Shown piece after piece: positions 49,901-60,369 of a stretch of DNA of 64,000 nucleotides. Made by a program: the position numbers and the translations under genes. Origin of the DNA: Pichia kudriavzevii (Eukaryota; Ascomycota; Pichiomycetes; Pichiales; Pichiaceae); NCBI RefSeq assembly GCF_003054445.1, contig NC_042506.1:1681501-1745500 (forward strand), written 5' to 3'. Position 1 is the stretch's first letter; each line of letters opens with the position of its first letter. The notes below the pieces were generated by a model, which was not told the DNA's origin, did not search any database, and was given only the letters and a program-made list of their open reading frames with translations.

Positions 49901-50984
49901 TTTTGACAACGGTAACTACATGTTGCATTTCCCCCAATGAATCCTCCTTTTCAGTGCAGTGTAGCTCAATGAGATATATAGAACTCGTCCAACTATATGC
50001 CAACAATGGAACCTTATTGTTATTATCAACATCACCTGATATTGCAGGATACCAGGCGAGATTACCAGACACCTTTTCTTCCCGCCCGTCGTTGGATCTC
50101 TCAAAAATCTCTAGGTTGTTTTGAGAAGGATATAGAGACCTCAATGTTAGCCTGTTATAGGTCATAATTGCAACTATTCCCATATTATCAGTTGGAGCAA
50201 TTCCAGATCCTATAGGTAACATCTTCAGATCTAAAATAGATTTACTGTAATCCGTTTCGTTGTGTAGCAACTTTTCGATGTTGTTATCCTCTCCATATAT
50301 AACTCTAGAGTTACAGTAATACCTCAGTAATGAACGACCACCATTGTGATGTAGTACAAGACCTGAATCATCAGAGGAAATAAATGCTGTATGTCTTGTT
50401 CCTATAAACGAAACGGATCTCACAGGGACTCCTTCAAAGTGACCAACATGAAAATACTTGCCACTATATTTTAGTTCGTGTAAAGTTACTGGTCGTACAC
50501 TTATGATAGGCTCTGGCTTTTTAAGATCCCATAGATTAATTAAGCCATTTGAGTATCCAGCAAGTAAGAATGTCGAATCCACCGAAACTGCCATTGACTC
50601 GACCCAAACAGAAGGCTCAATGTTGTTCGTTTTGATGGTTTTTACTAATATTTGGGTATAACTAAAAAGTAAGATGTAACATTCTGAAGTTGCAATAGCA
50701 ATATATTCATCACTGGTACATACCAGACTAGGCAAGCCATATTCTGCTTTAAAATATGAAGAGTCTATCTGTTCTTGAATCTTGCATAATTTATACCACT
50801 GAAAAAACTTGTATTGCCCTTTGCCAATAGATGTAACATCTATTGGCAAGCTTTTAGAATGATGGTGTAAATCATTATTTATATCGTGTACTCGTTGGGT
50901 CGCTAGTCGACTGCGTTCAATTGATAGTTTCGAGTTTAATCTCTGGTCAAAGCCCTTCGATGAAGAACTTGGAGTCGTTTCCAT
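46938..50984 (-). CDS. VPS8: CORVET complex subunit Vps8
   Basis: A 1348-residue protein (S. cerevisiae Vps8 1274 aa) of the endosomal CORVET tether, which binds the Rab5 homologue Vps21. The N-terminal part has WD40/beta-propeller strands (YGLPSLVCTSDEYIAIATSECYILLFSY, then LLAGYSNGLINLWDLKKP). Next comes a long alpha-solenoid of clathrin-heavy-chain-repeat type. The C-terminal RING-like zinc domain (about 1283-1345) has CESCGKKIWGG, FNCRHTYHRKCLENMG and CILCE, with paired Cys/His. The Vps8 zinc domain and length distinguish it from Vps11, Vps18 and Vps41. The start is the first ATG. Confidence 0.93.
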   Translation of the reverse strand: METTPSSSSKGFDQRLNSKLSIERSRLATQRVHDINNDLHHHSKSLPIDVTSIGKGQYKFFQWYKLCKIQEQIDSSYFKAEYGLPSLVCTSDEYIAIATSECYILLFSYTQILVKTIKTNNIEPSVWVESMAVSVDSTFLLAGYSNGLINLWDLKKPEPIISVRPVTLHELKYSGKYFHVGHFEGVPVRSVSFIGTRHTAFISSDDSGLVLHHNGGRSLLRYYCNSRVIYGEDNNIEKLLHNETDYSKSILDLKMLPIGSGIAPTDNMGIVAIMTYNRLTLRSLYPSQNNLEIFERSNDGREEKVSGNLAWYPAISGDVDNNNKVPLLAYSWTSSIYLIELHCTEKEDSLGEMQHVVTVVKRGEMKLSESVISLYWLTKKILVAFTESGNLLFIDSQKLMVLRKIDDLSNELEASTVYANNKIGLSQKTFNKSISTYKSNLFIMGRSEFKTGSLLNWADILLDLLNNQNYEEALEEAKAQYEGSTEDLALLSLPTNDEVRHKLMRGYLIQVLKSSTKYLFNSKDASHGDLKRRTRLAIQTCMVLNVQEDFYEIIYDRLQENEQEHVFFEVIEELIFRSKPLSFSPSILHSMIEFYAKRDDIDTLEHLICFLDIKQLDIDLTVQLCHKYQLNETLTYIWTSLLHDYITPLINAIAKIKKYYQVEKTLSEELRIQRREQISYVYPYISYTLTGRQYPTEHSLLPEDNTPAKLNIYYFLFNGSPISWPEGAPILHTVENITEEPMFPYLSLLLQYDSNSMVSCLNEAFEDELLNDTRLSYDQNKHYELHINRQLVIEILLGLIHNSSDQFHFVDKIRICIFISRNYSKYPQFIRLADSVLDEIIDLLCQAKDLPEYSLEIEKDCELALQSLLSVYRPYDTDVLLLKIEKAGHFQVLQGLYQSEEKYVQLLELWVRLRKAQKVSKDWLLKPAYSIIEESFNVLDSYDMDRLVRLISENFEMFVETSPSQMARIISTKWPDLNSLTSQITNHSIKFEYLKAIFEAKEEEDVAFVFSDDLRMEYLKGLTRQLSLLKKKPKVDDAEVKNFDLKIRKFLWRLSSLSKDVIELLEANNVEILIQWLVEHGEYQGAIIRICDILQATAHDLTEHGYQKELEDRVWNCLDLGFRVVKANSNILKGKKEGITLREALTVRLVEKAANILKSLMEEQKEVKAIDIFKRVVQTAFQFVICVSQDDPRFFNTIFQRFLDGSSTHNTTLGDVRVVLKEVFISYRNDHEILTLIKTLIDQDTFENLEILESLKLRGRSPENIECESCGKKIWGGKIGNIVYESWRDHQLQSIHLGLSCDTATARANSLFIFNCRHTYHRKCLENMGTTKDEDQKCILCESERLQS

Positions 50985-51463
50985 AGTTCAAGAGTGAGTA
51001 TTGGAAAAAGCACTATTATTTACACGAGGATATATTTGGAGTTTTGAGCCAATTTGCATGAGATGGAAAAAAAAGGGGTAGGGCTTGAAAATAACTTCAT
51101 GCACAAGTACCAGCAAAAACATGTTGAGGCTTTGATTTTTGTTTACAGTAGGGTGTCTTTTGGATAACTTTTATTTCAAAACTTATGTTCCTTTCTACAA
51201 AAGAATAAAAGACTAAGGCTATATAAAGCATCAAATTGCGGACATCTACTGCCTATATCTAGTCTATTAAGTTAGTTACGAGCAGAAGCTTTGGTCTCCT
51301 TGCATATATTCAAGGATTTTAGCACATTTCTCAAGCTCCTCAGTGCACCAGTGGCAGGTGTACCGCAAAAAGTATTGCATGTACAACGACTATTCAATTG
51401 ATTTTACTTATAAGAGAACTCACCGTTTGCCTTTAGGAGCCACAGAATCACAATAGATATCAA
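50985..51463. other. Intergenic promoter region between VPS8 and the ankyrin/DIL gene
   Basis: The 479 bp between two divergent start codons. AT-rich, with a short A-run near 51067-51075 and a TATATAAAG-like sequence near 51220. No RNA gene or additional open frame recognised. Confidence 0.5.
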
Positions 51464-53962
51464 ATGGACCCATGGAGTACTATTGGAACAGCAGCCTCAC
51501 TATTTTCTGCAAAGGATATAACTTATTCACAGGTTCTAGCAGCCAAGAAAGCTCTTGAAATTTTAGCCAAAAACAAAGAGACAGTTTTACCAATTGTTCA
51601 ATTATGCCTTGCATGTGCTAATAACGATACTTATTCCGTTAAAGATTTAATAACAGAAAATCAATCTTTGTTGAATATGGTAGATAGTAAAGGATTGACA
51701 CCTTTAATATACGCAATTTGTTTTCATAATAATGACTGTGTCGATGTGTTGCTTACGTTGAATGTCGATTGCAACGAACCTGACAATCTAGTAGGTTGGA
51801 CACCTGTCATGTGGGCAACTTATCTAGACTATGAAGATATCATTGAAAGACTAGTTTCCTCGAACGCTGATCCGAAGAAAACCGTGGGAAAAAGCATGAA
51901 AAACGCAATTCAACTGATAAAACCAGGTTCCAAAGCTGAAGAGTATTACAAGATTCACGGATACTTAGAAAAGCCGAAATATATAGCCAACGATAGCTTC
52001 TATGCAACTGACAATACGCTAGCTTCTGGCGTGAAAAATATCTCACTAAATTCAGATAACAATAAATTTATTGATGAGACCAATGACTATTATGATGAGA
52101 TGTCTACTAGTGACGAGTTCAATTTCAATATGGTTCAGTATAAACAATACTTAAAGTTTAACGACAATAGTATTCGTGCAATTATGGACTATTTATTTGA
52201 TTTACCAAACAAATATCACACCAAACCTTTATATCCATCCTCAGTAATATTTCAATGTCTACGTTACGCCGAGGATAAACTGAACAACCCAGGAATGGTT
52301 AAAATGTTAATGGACTTGTACATAACCAGAATAAGAAATGTTTCAGGCACAAAGAGTGGCGTAGTTCAATTCTATGGTGAAAAGGAAAGAAAAGAAAGAG
52401 AGAAACAAAAGAAAAAAGAAAAAGACACCACACCTGATCCTCCTCCAGTTGATATAACAACAATCTGTTACTGGATTTCTGCGTTGAATCACTTATATTA
52501 TTATCTTGTTAGAGATACTGCTTGCAATTTCTTGTCCAAATATCCTGAGTTGTTGCAGGATCTGATTTCATGTCTGCAATCTTTGATATTCAAACTAGCA
52601 TTCACGCTGGATGCCAAATTGGAGACAATATTAGAACCTTGCATTTTACAGTACAATTCCGTACCTGATACCGATATAATTTACAAAAGTGACTGGAAAG
52701 TGTTCAAAAACCAGTCTAAGCAACACACAAAGTCATCATATGAAGAAATTATTGACATGTTATACCCACCATCCTACAAAGAACAAATGAAACCGTCCCC
52801 ACTCAAAGTCATCCAAACATTAGGCGCTCTGTTATATGTACTGGAACTTTACTACGTTAGTGATGTTATCAAGCAACAATGTTTGAGTGCTGTTTTATAT
52901 TTCATAGGCGCACATTTGTTCAATAAGATTGTATCCCACAAAAGATATTGCTCTAGAATTAAAGCACTTGAAATTAGATTAAACATTTCATATATTCAAG
53001 ATTGGTTGCGTTCAAACAATTTACAACCATTCATTGAAGAGGACGGAAACTTCGATACCGTTTTGGCTATGTGGAGAAATGATGGGTTCCCAGATACACT
53101 GGTAGGAAAACCAACTGGATACCTCAGCAACGTATGCCGCTATAACGGAGATGCCAGAGATCCAACGGATGCAACTTACTACATGAACCATTTGTTTACT
53201 ATTGGAAAGTATGCATTAGCACCAGTGGTTGAATTGACTGAATGGTTACAAGTCTTTACAGAAATAACCACCTTAGAAGAAATGCAAGATACTCTTGATG
53301 TTTTTGAAGTTTTAGCATCATCAACGATGGTTCAATGTGTCAGAAATTATCACTACGAAGTTGATGAAAAGAAGTTCCCTAAAAAGATTAAGAAATGGCT
53401 AAAGGAGAACCGCCACAACGAGTCCGACAAACTCCAGGAGAAGGGAATGTTTTATAAAGATGAATCGAAATTGGTTCTTAATCAAGGGCAAGCTTTTCCC
53501 TTATGTCTTCCTAGAAAGGTACAACTATTACACCAGTATGGTGCCGATTTCAAGCATGTTGACAATAGAAAATTAGCAGCTTATCAACCTCATATACCTG
53601 TTATTATCCGGGATGACATTGAGACAATTGTAGATGAACACGCAGATGAAGATGAAGATGGTCATTATGAAGGGTACGATAATGTAGATAACAATGTTCT
53701 CAGCCAAGGAAATTCTAGTAATGATTCATTTGGGGTTTCTACAGGACAAAACAAACAAGAAACAAATTATATGAAGAACGAATGGGATGAAGACTCTCGT
53801 GATGTACTAGATGGCGATACCAATGCCTCCAATAGTAGAGCCGAATACGGAACTGTATGTGGTGATGCTAAAAAGAGCGATTTGTTTCAAGAGTTGAGTA
53901 TTCCTACTACTGTTGCACAGAAAACATGGCAAGATTCTCCAGAGGGTAATCCATGGGCTTAA
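51464..53962 (+). CDS. Ankyrin-repeat and dilute (DIL) domain protein
   Basis: An 832-residue protein. Residues about 40-145 form ankyrin repeats (GLTPLIYAICFHNNDCVDVLLTLN, GWTPVMWATYLDYEDIIERLVSSNADP). The centre and C-terminal half resemble the dilute/myosin-V globular tail type: FQCLRYAEDKLNNPGMVKMLMDLY, then TICYWISALNHLYYYL, LSAVLYFIGAHLFNKIV, and WLRSNNL. A Lys/Glu-rich charged linker lies at about 310-330 and an acidic C-terminal tail follows. The combination is found in filamentous fungi and fission yeast but has no well-known S. cerevisiae counterpart that I can name. The family role is unclear; cargo or membrane attachment is plausible. ATG18 follows on the same strand. Confidence 0.72.
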   Translation: MDPWSTIGTAASLFSAKDITYSQVLAAKKALEILAKNKETVLPIVQLCLACANNDTYSVKDLITENQSLLNMVDSKGLTPLIYAICFHNNDCVDVLLTLNVDCNEPDNLVGWTPVMWATYLDYEDIIERLVSSNADPKKTVGKSMKNAIQLIKPGSKAEEYYKIHGYLEKPKYIANDSFYATDNTLASGVKNISLNSDNNKFIDETNDYYDEMSTSDEFNFNMVQYKQYLKFNDNSIRAIMDYLFDLPNKYHTKPLYPSSVIFQCLRYAEDKLNNPGMVKMLMDLYITRIRNVSGTKSGVVQFYGEKERKEREKQKKKEKDTTPDPPPVDITTICYWISALNHLYYYLVRDTACNFLSKYPELLQDLISCLQSLIFKLAFTLDAKLETILEPCILQYNSVPDTDIIYKSDWKVFKNQSKQHTKSSYEEIIDMLYPPSYKEQMKPSPLKVIQTLGALLYVLELYYVSDVIKQQCLSAVLYFIGAHLFNKIVSHKRYCSRIKALEIRLNISYIQDWLRSNNLQPFIEEDGNFDTVLAMWRNDGFPDTLVGKPTGYLSNVCRYNGDARDPTDATYYMNHLFTIGKYALAPVVELTEWLQVFTEITTLEEMQDTLDVFEVLASSTMVQCVRNYHYEVDEKKFPKKIKKWLKENRHNESDKLQEKGMFYKDESKLVLNQGQAFPLCLPRKVQLLHQYGADFKHVDNRKLAAYQPHIPVIIRDDIETIVDEHADEDEDGHYEGYDNVDNNVLSQGNSSNDSFGVSTGQNKQETNYMKNEWDEDSRDVLDGDTNASNSRAEYGTVCGDAKKSDLFQELSIPTTVAQKTWQDSPEGNPWA

Positions 53963-54086
53963 TCCAGGCACACTTATATAATACTACTTTCGTGTATATA
54001 CTATCGATTGTTTATGTAATATCCTCTCATCTTCTATGTATATAGTTGAATCAATATTTTTCTGTTTCGAGCTTTGTTGAATTTTC

Positions 54087-56129
54087 ATGTTGGCTCCGCA
54101 AAATGTCAATTGTAAATATGCACACATGCCGTGGTCACATCACATTTTTTTTTCTATGAAGTTGCTTTATCAGGTTCAATCAAACTTTCACATAGTAGCC
54201 AAGGTGACATTAACTGGAATGCAAAAGACTACGGAATCCAAAGCTTTAAGCCCTCCTGTCCCAGGCTCGCCACTGTTTAACCCGGGAGATGATGATGATG
54301 AAGTTCGTGAGACTGTCTCCATACCCGGAGAACAAATTTCTGGTCTTAATTTTGCAAACTTCAATCAAGATTATACCTGCATATCTGTAGGATATGAAAA
54401 TGGGGTTAGAATATATAATTGCGATCCCTTTACACAATGCTATGAACGGGTTGATGGGTCTATAGGGATAGTTGAAATGTTATTTTGCTCTTCGTTACTC
54501 GCAATTGTTGGCACGGGTGAACAGAATGCATTGTCACCGAGGCGATTGAAAATAATGAACACTAAACGACAGACGATAATATGTGAGTTAACGTTTCCAA
54601 CATCAATTCTGGCAATCAGGATGAATAGAGAACGATTAGTAGTATTGCTCGAGGAGGTCATCTACATTTATGATATAACTAATATGAGGCTTTTGCACAC
54701 AGTTGAAATACCATCGAATCCGTTGGGGTTGATAGCTTTAAGCATAGATACAGAGAATAATTACTTGGCTTATCCATCACCACAAAAGATTTCCAAAGCT
54801 CATGTGGATATGCAGCCATCCTTTGATATTACAGGCGTAAACGGCACTTTAACAGGAAAGACAATGACCAAGAATAATACGTCAGAAGAACTCACAGGAA
54901 ACGGGACAGAACAGGTTCACAATGTTAGGAATGGTGATGTCATCATCTTTGACTGTAAGACGCTACAGCCTATATCTGTAATCGATGCACACAAAACACA
55001 ACTTTCTGCTTTAGCTTTCAGCCATGATGGCTCCTTGCTAGCTACAGCGAGTGATAAAGGCACGATAGTCAGGGTGTTTTCTGTACAAACTGGGTTAAAA
55101 TTGTATCAGTTTAGAAGGGGCAGTTATAATACAAGAATATACTCGCTTGCCTTTAGTGCAAGTAATATATTTCTTGCTGCTAGTAGTGCCACGGGAACTG
55201 TCCATATTTTTAGGCTGGGGGAAGAAGAGGCAAAAAATACTATTTTAAAGAATAAAGGTGCTTCGGGATGGCTGAATTCCAAGAAGACAGCCACCGACAA
55301 AAGTATAGAAGCTACAAGGCAAGAGGAATTAGATAAGTTGTTGAAAAGTCAACAAAGTAAAATGGACTTAGCGGAGGGTAGTGGGGACTATGGTTTATCG
55401 AACGAAAACACAAAGGGAGAGTATAACTTAAATGAGAATTTCAACCAACTTATAATCCATTCAGATTCTGAAGATGAAGTTGACTTGAACCAGGACGATG
55501 AAGAGGACGAGGACGAGGACGAGGGTGATGAAGAGGAAGACGCCGATGAACAATATGAAAGTGTTGACTACTTATATCCTTTAAACTCTGATGGCCAGAG
55601 CAAAGGCCATGTCGGAGGTGCAGCTTCAATCATATCTTCATCTTCTAATGGAACAACTAAAACACAACCTATTGTTGATAGCAAGCGACGTTCCGTGGCA
55701 AGGATGTTAAGAAGAACATCGCAGAGTCTTGGTCGTAAAGCCGCAGAAAAGATGGGTACATATCTACCGCCAAAGTTTTCCTCTATTCTTGAACCTAACC
55801 GACATTTTGCGTCTTTCAAAGTCCCTACTACTAATGAGAATATGTCAATTGTTGGCATTATTGAATCTTCGATTGACGCCAACGATTTGAGCGAAGATAC
55901 TATTTCTCATTATTCTAAAGTAACACATAGAGACGATGTCTCAAGCTCGCATTCCATGAAGAGTAATTTGTCAAGAGTAAGCTCAACTTTGCGACATTAC
56001 CCACAGAGGACAGGATTAGCCGTTTATATTCTGGTGGTTTCTTCTGAAGGAATGTTTTACCAGTACCGTCTGGATCCGGAACGAGGTGGAGACTGTGTTA
56101 TGGTTTCACAACGGTCACTCCTTGACTAG
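54087..56129 (+). CDS. ATG18: PROPPIN Atg18, autophagy PI3P/PI(3,5)P2-binding propeller
   Basis: A 680-residue beta-propeller, longer than S. cerevisiae Atg18 (500 aa). Matches to it include [70 protein letters not shown] and [20 protein letters not shown]. The lipid-binding FRRG motif (QFRRG, about 341-345) is present. The C-terminal half has an acidic Asp/Glu-rich insertion (about 470-490) and ends with conserved [18 protein letters not shown]. It acts at the autophagosome formation site and at the vacuole. The N-terminal start is uncertain: the ATG at 54087 is given, but the region before about residue 60 is not conserved and the ATG at 54219 may be used. Confidence 0.93.
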   Translation: MLAPQNVNCKYAHMPWSHHIFFSMKLLYQVQSNFHIVAKVTLTGMQKTTESKALSPPVPGSPLFNPGDDDDEVRETVSIPGEQISGLNFANFNQDYTCISVGYENGVRIYNCDPFTQCYERVDGSIGIVEMLFCSSLLAIVGTGEQNALSPRRLKIMNTKRQTIICELTFPTSILAIRMNRERLVVLLEEVIYIYDITNMRLLHTVEIPSNPLGLIALSIDTENNYLAYPSPQKISKAHVDMQPSFDITGVNGTLTGKTMTKNNTSEELTGNGTEQVHNVRNGDVIIFDCKTLQPISVIDAHKTQLSALAFSHDGSLLATASDKGTIVRVFSVQTGLKLYQFRRGSYNTRIYSLAFSASNIFLAASSATGTVHIFRLGEEEAKNTILKNKGASGWLNSKKTATDKSIEATRQEELDKLLKSQQSKMDLAEGSGDYGLSNENTKGEYNLNENFNQLIIHSDSEDEVDLNQDDEEDEDEDEGDEEEDADEQYESVDYLYPLNSDGQSKGHVGGAASIISSSSNGTTKTQPIVDSKRRSVARMLRRTSQSLGRKAAEKMGTYLPPKFSSILEPNRHFASFKVPTTNENMSIVGIIESSIDANDLSEDTISHYSKVTHRDDVSSSHSMKSNLSRVSSTLRHYPQRTGLAVYILVVSSEGMFYQYRLDPERGGDCVMVSQRSLLD

Positions 56130-56529
56130 TATTTTTTTATTGCTATCTACGCTATAAATATTGTATCTGTATGTACCAAACACACTAGTTTGATGCAAAT
56201 ATCGTTGTATGGATATGTAGAAGATGCGTGGCATATTGACCCTACCCCACATCATAAATTCCCGAAATGGAAATGTTGCGAGTTTTTGTATTAAAGATCT
56301 AATTTGGCATGTGGAAAAACTCATTCAACATTGCTGGAAAAACATATTGTTCCACGAATTTCTCACGTTGGCCAAGAGCCCACAGATACGTTTCCTTACA
56401 TGTAGATTGGAGGAAATAAAGGGTGAGTAAGGCCGGAAACAGCCATACCTAGTTCCTTACGACCCCATATTTCCAAGATCGACAAGCTTCTAACAGTATT
56501 CATTATTAGATTCCAACCTACATCCTAGT
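56130..56529. other. Intergenic DNA between ATG18 and ROD1
   Basis: Exactly 400 bp; only a 68-codon chance frame. Presumably the terminator of ATG18 and promoter of the arrestin gene. No sequence motif stands out. Confidence 0.5.
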
Positions 56530-59334
56530 ATGCCGAAATCTAGAAGGTCCAAATTACCCCTTTTTGACATCAGAGTGAATTCTGTGGATAAGGATACGGT
56601 TGTTCTCAAAGGTCCAGCGACAGATGCAGCTCCAACGTTGTTGGCTGGTACAATTGCGTTGTCTGTTACTGAACCATTGCATGTAAAAAAAATGAAACTA
56701 AAAGTTTATGCAACTTTGAGTTATCGTTGGGATGAAAAAGTGCAGAATCAGAAGGGTCACACATATACAAGACCTTTTACATTCAGTAAAATGGTCTATT
56801 GTTTTGATTGGGACCAAATAAATTTGGAGAGATTTTTACATACGCACGATCCGTTGTATTCACAGTTCTCAAGGACAACATCATCGAACAGTTTAGAGAA
56901 TATAAAGAATGGTGTGGGATTCACTACAGGGACTCTGACTCGGTCAAATCGCAGTTCAGGAACAAATCTGAAGAGGATGGAATCGACTACCACTTTAAAT
57001 TCTATAGGTTCGTCTAGCTCAATACCAGGATTGCTATCATCAAGTACTAATGGTGATATCAAGTCCCACAAATCGTTGACCAATTTGTCATCACTGAATT
57101 TATCCTCATTTACGCCATATTCTCATAGCTCTTCAACAGATCCAGTGATTTTGCAACCAGGAAATTACGAGTTCCCATTCCAGTGTTTCCTTGACGGAAC
57201 TATACCCGAAAGTATAATCGGTCACCCATGCTGTGATTTGGTTTATAGGTTGCAATGTACGATTGAACGTGGCAGGTTTTCGACTCCTATAATAACTAGG
57301 AAATTGTTACATGTTGTCAGAACAATGTCTCCAGATAATGCGGAACTTTCAGAAACGGTTGCTGTTGACAACACTTGGCCGGGGAAAATTGATTATTCCT
57401 TGAGCTCTCCCACGAAAGCTGTTGCTATTGGTTCATCAATTCAGGTGCATATGAATATGCAACCACTAACTAAGGGATTAAAATTAGGATCCATCAAGGT
57501 GAAACTAGTTGAACTTGGGACTTTTTCTACTATTCATAGGCAGCATTCGGATGAGAGGGCTTTGACAACTAAACATATCCCTCGAGTCACTCTTAACAAA
57601 GATGGAATTGACCTATGGTCTGAAGATGCTCTATCAGATGAAGAGGGTGTATTTTTCAGATCCCATAATCTTGTATTATCGCATGATAGATGGGAGGCTA
57701 CAACGACTATTCAGCTTCCACCTTCCTTGGAGTCGATGACGCAAGATTTAGATATCTTGAATATGTGCAAAGTTAGACATAAGCTGAAGTTTTCTATTGC
57801 ATTGATCAATCCGGACGGCCATGTTAGTGAACTACGTGCTACTTTACCTATAACGTTATTTATTAGTCCATTTGTGCCAGTGAGGGTGAAGAGAATCGAC
57901 CAGTACGATGATCCATTTTTCTCAAGTGGGTACGAAGATGTGACAATCCATACTTCTGATGAAACCATTCTATTCCAGCACGAAGACGTTACTGCTAATA
58001 TTATGCATCAATTGTATGAAGTACAGCCTCACCATAATCATGTTAATGATGTGGAAGATGTCGAAGGCGTAGTTCCAACACCTAATATCAACACACAAGA
58101 TTTAATGGCACCACCCAACTATGATGATCGGGTATTTGATAGAATGTTCTATGCGTCAAATGCTGGAGCAGAGGAAATAGGACCGGGATCCACCATCACA
58201 AACCTTCAAAACGAGGTCCATGAAGAGGCGGTTAGCGACACAGAGGATGTAGAGGACAATACATTAACCGAGCTGAATCCATTTTCAAGTAGGCCGAGAA
58301 AGCATAAAAAACCTGTTTTCAGTATAGCAGATGATGATGATGGTGATTCAGTAATAACGAATCAATTTGATCAACAAAGTAAATCTTCTTCATCCAAAAA
58401 TGAATCCATTTCAAATTCCGCTCTAGATTCACGTCCTGTTATTAGTGGACCTTCGTTTAATTCGGGGGAAAAGATGCCCATCAACCATCTACCCATAAAT
58501 AATACACTGATGACACCTGGTGTCTTAACACCAGTTCAACATTTATCCAGAGCAACATCATTTTCCAATGAACATCCGTTCTATACACCAGTCGTACCTG
58601 GTTCAATGAATTCAATTGATGATAACATGTTGAACGAAATGAAGAAACCACCACCATACGATGTTGCTGTTCATTCAATTGCTACCGTTTCGGACTTGAC
58701 TCCTATGTATCCATCGTCCGAATCGGACTTGAGAGGTAATTTGCACATTTTAGATTCAAGATTGCAAAACATTAGAAAATCAAGAATAGAAGGTCATGGA
58801 TCACCAAATATTCATTCACACTCTGCGGCGTCACTGCCATATACAAAGAGAAACAGTTACGGACACTCAATAATAGCTAATAGCCATTCACAGAACGTAA
58901 CACCGTCATTGTCAAGGAATATCTCATCATCATCACTATCATCCAGACGGCATGGAGAGGTGCACCATTTACCAACTCTACAGATGGGTACGATATCAAG
59001 ATTTGATGTGGGATCTCCTAGTAGAAGCTTAGTGACGACACCAGGTTCCGAATTGAATCAAAACATTTACAGGGGGAAGCCTGGAAGCTCTGAGAATGAT
59101 GAATATTTCACCACGCCCGAGATCTCTATCAACATGCACGATGTAAACAAGGTATTGTCATCTCCCAAGGCAGCACATGTAAGTGACCATAATACAGTTG
59201 GTTATGCACAGAGTCCAGTTAAGAACTTGAGAAAGAAGGCCGAGAAGGAGAAGGAGAAACCTGGGGCCCTTACAGCAATTTCTAGGAAGAGTAGCGGGCT
59301 ATTTATGAGTCTGAAACCATCAACACATAAGTAG
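56530..59334 (+). CDS. ROD1: Alpha-arrestin Rod1/Rog3 (ART4/ART7 type)
   Basis: A 934-residue arrestin-related adaptor that recruits the ubiquitin ligase Rsp5 to plasma-membrane transporters for endocytosis. The arrestin N domain begins LFDIRVNSVDKDTVVLKGP, LLAGTIALSVTEPLHVK, close to S. cerevisiae Rod1. The C domain carries ETVAVDNTWPGKIDYSL, PTKAVAIGSSIQVHMNM and VRHKLKFSIALINPDGHVSELRA. Rsp5-binding PPxY motifs are PPNY at 528-531 and PPPY at 707-710. The tail is long, Ser-rich and likely phosphorylated (glucose control by Snf1 in the family). Rod1 and Rog3 are paralogues in S. cerevisiae; here there is one gene in view, so it may be their common counterpart. It converges with the 59.4 kb gene. 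Confidence 0.92.
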   Translation: MPKSRRSKLPLFDIRVNSVDKDTVVLKGPATDAAPTLLAGTIALSVTEPLHVKKMKLKVYATLSYRWDEKVQNQKGHTYTRPFTFSKMVYCFDWDQINLERFLHTHDPLYSQFSRTTSSNSLENIKNGVGFTTGTLTRSNRSSGTNLKRMESTTTLNSIGSSSSIPGLLSSSTNGDIKSHKSLTNLSSLNLSSFTPYSHSSSTDPVILQPGNYEFPFQCFLDGTIPESIIGHPCCDLVYRLQCTIERGRFSTPIITRKLLHVVRTMSPDNAELSETVAVDNTWPGKIDYSLSSPTKAVAIGSSIQVHMNMQPLTKGLKLGSIKVKLVELGTFSTIHRQHSDERALTTKHIPRVTLNKDGIDLWSEDALSDEEGVFFRSHNLVLSHDRWEATTTIQLPPSLESMTQDLDILNMCKVRHKLKFSIALINPDGHVSELRATLPITLFISPFVPVRVKRIDQYDDPFFSSGYEDVTIHTSDETILFQHEDVTANIMHQLYEVQPHHNHVNDVEDVEGVVPTPNINTQDLMAPPNYDDRVFDRMFYASNAGAEEIGPGSTITNLQNEVHEEAVSDTEDVEDNTLTELNPFSSRPRKHKKPVFSIADDDDGDSVITNQFDQQSKSSSSKNESISNSALDSRPVISGPSFNSGEKMPINHLPINNTLMTPGVLTPVQHLSRATSFSNEHPFYTPVVPGSMNSIDDNMLNEMKKPPPYDVAVHSIATVSDLTPMYPSSESDLRGNLHILDSRLQNIRKSRIEGHGSPNIHSHSAASLPYTKRNSYGHSIIANSHSQNVTPSLSRNISSSSLSSRRHGEVHHLPTLQMGTISRFDVGSPSRSLVTTPGSELNQNIYRGKPGSSENDEYFTTPEISINMHDVNKVLSSPKAAHVSDHNTVGYAQSPVKNLRKKAEKEKEKPGALTAISRKSSGLFMSLKPSTHK

Positions 59335-59424
59335 AGGGTTTATAGTAGCATATATATTATTCAGTCATTGTAAATGTTTTTTCTTAGAAAAAAAAGTGTC
59401 TATTTATAAATCTCTAATGTTAAA

Positions 59425-60369
59425 TTAGTTAAATGTGGGAGATGGCTGAGTATTGATCGTTATAGTTGTATTTGAATACCATATGTACAATGAGACGCTT
59501 AGTGCAAGCACCGAAACAAAACCCAATTTGAAAATTATGTATAGAGGGAGGTATATGCAAATGCCAAAGAATATGTTGAATAGGTGAAAGAAAAAGGCAA
59601 ATAAGAAGTTTGCTGTTGAATGCGTAGCTAAAATTTCATTATTTGAACTGCCTATGATAATCCCATGATTATCAAGAGGAGACGTTGTTGAGTGTTTGCT
59701 TTTCGTAACTTTACTATCTGATCTATTTGATGTTGAGTTAGTCGTTAAATTTTGGTTCAATGAGTTGGTATTTTGATTTTGGGAAATAAGGGCTAGTGCA
59801 TTTGAATGCAAAGATTCATTGTTCATTGATAAATCGAGCAATTTATCATCAACAATCAAAGAGGTTGGTCTCGTTTTGGAATTCATACTGTACAAGGAGG
59901 AATCCGAGAAAACCCTCTTGAAATTGTCCTTTGAATGTTGATACGCTGCAAAGTCAAATGTCTTACGATGTTCTGATTTTCTTCCAGAGGAAGGTAAATT
60001 TCGTCTCTTGACTTGAATAACGTCGCCTGAATGATCTAGTGAATTTCTAAGAGAATGATCCATGTGTTGAGCATGCAAAGAAGGAGAACTTTGATTCCCT
60101 AGATTGAAAATTGCCCTTCTTTGAGGCGGAGAATAATGTGTTTGGAATTCGTCTCCATCATGGGGAGACAGATCAAAGGACACCGAATGAATCATCCTTG
60201 AGGGAGAATGGTCAAGAGACGATACTGGAGAAATCATACCACGTTCGTGATGGCCACCCTTGTGTCCCCTAGAGGAAAGTGAACTATTGGTATTATGCCT
60301 ATCAGATTTGGAGAGTTTCCGCTTTATCTTGACGCTGTTTTTCCTGATGATTTCTATTGGGCCTGCCAT
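59425..60369 (-). CDS. Unknown Ser-rich protein with C-terminal membrane segment
   Basis: A 314-residue protein from the ATG at 60369 (the frame extends to a TTG at 60390). Residues 1-230 are basic and Ser/Asn/His-rich, starting with a Lys-rich segment (IRKNSVKIKRKLSKSDRH) that could bind nucleic acid or acidic lipid. The C-terminal 60 residues hold two adjacent hydrophobic segments (FLFAFFFHLFNIFFGICIYLPLYIIF, then FVSVLALSVSLYIWY), so it looks like a tail- or hairpin-anchored membrane protein. No family recognised. It converges with ROD1, 90 bp between stops. Confidence 0.6.
   Translation of the reverse strand: MAGPIEIIRKNSVKIKRKLSKSDRHNTNSSLSSRGHKGGHHERGMISPVSSLDHSPSRMIHSVSFDLSPHDGDEFQTHYSPPQRRAIFNLGNQSSPSLHAQHMDHSLRNSLDHSGDVIQVKRRNLPSSGRKSEHRKTFDFAAYQHSKDNFKRVFSDSSLYSMNSKTRPTSLIVDDKLLDLSMNNESLHSNALALISQNQNTNSLNQNLTTNSTSNRSDSKVTKSKHSTTSPLDNHGIIIGSSNNEILATHSTANFLFAFFFHLFNIFFGICIYLPLYIIFKLGFVSVLALSVSLYIWYSNTTITINTQPSPTFN

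Noticed and set aside
56224-56430. 68-codon frame between ATG18 and ROD1
   Set aside because: No domain and lies where a promoter is expected.
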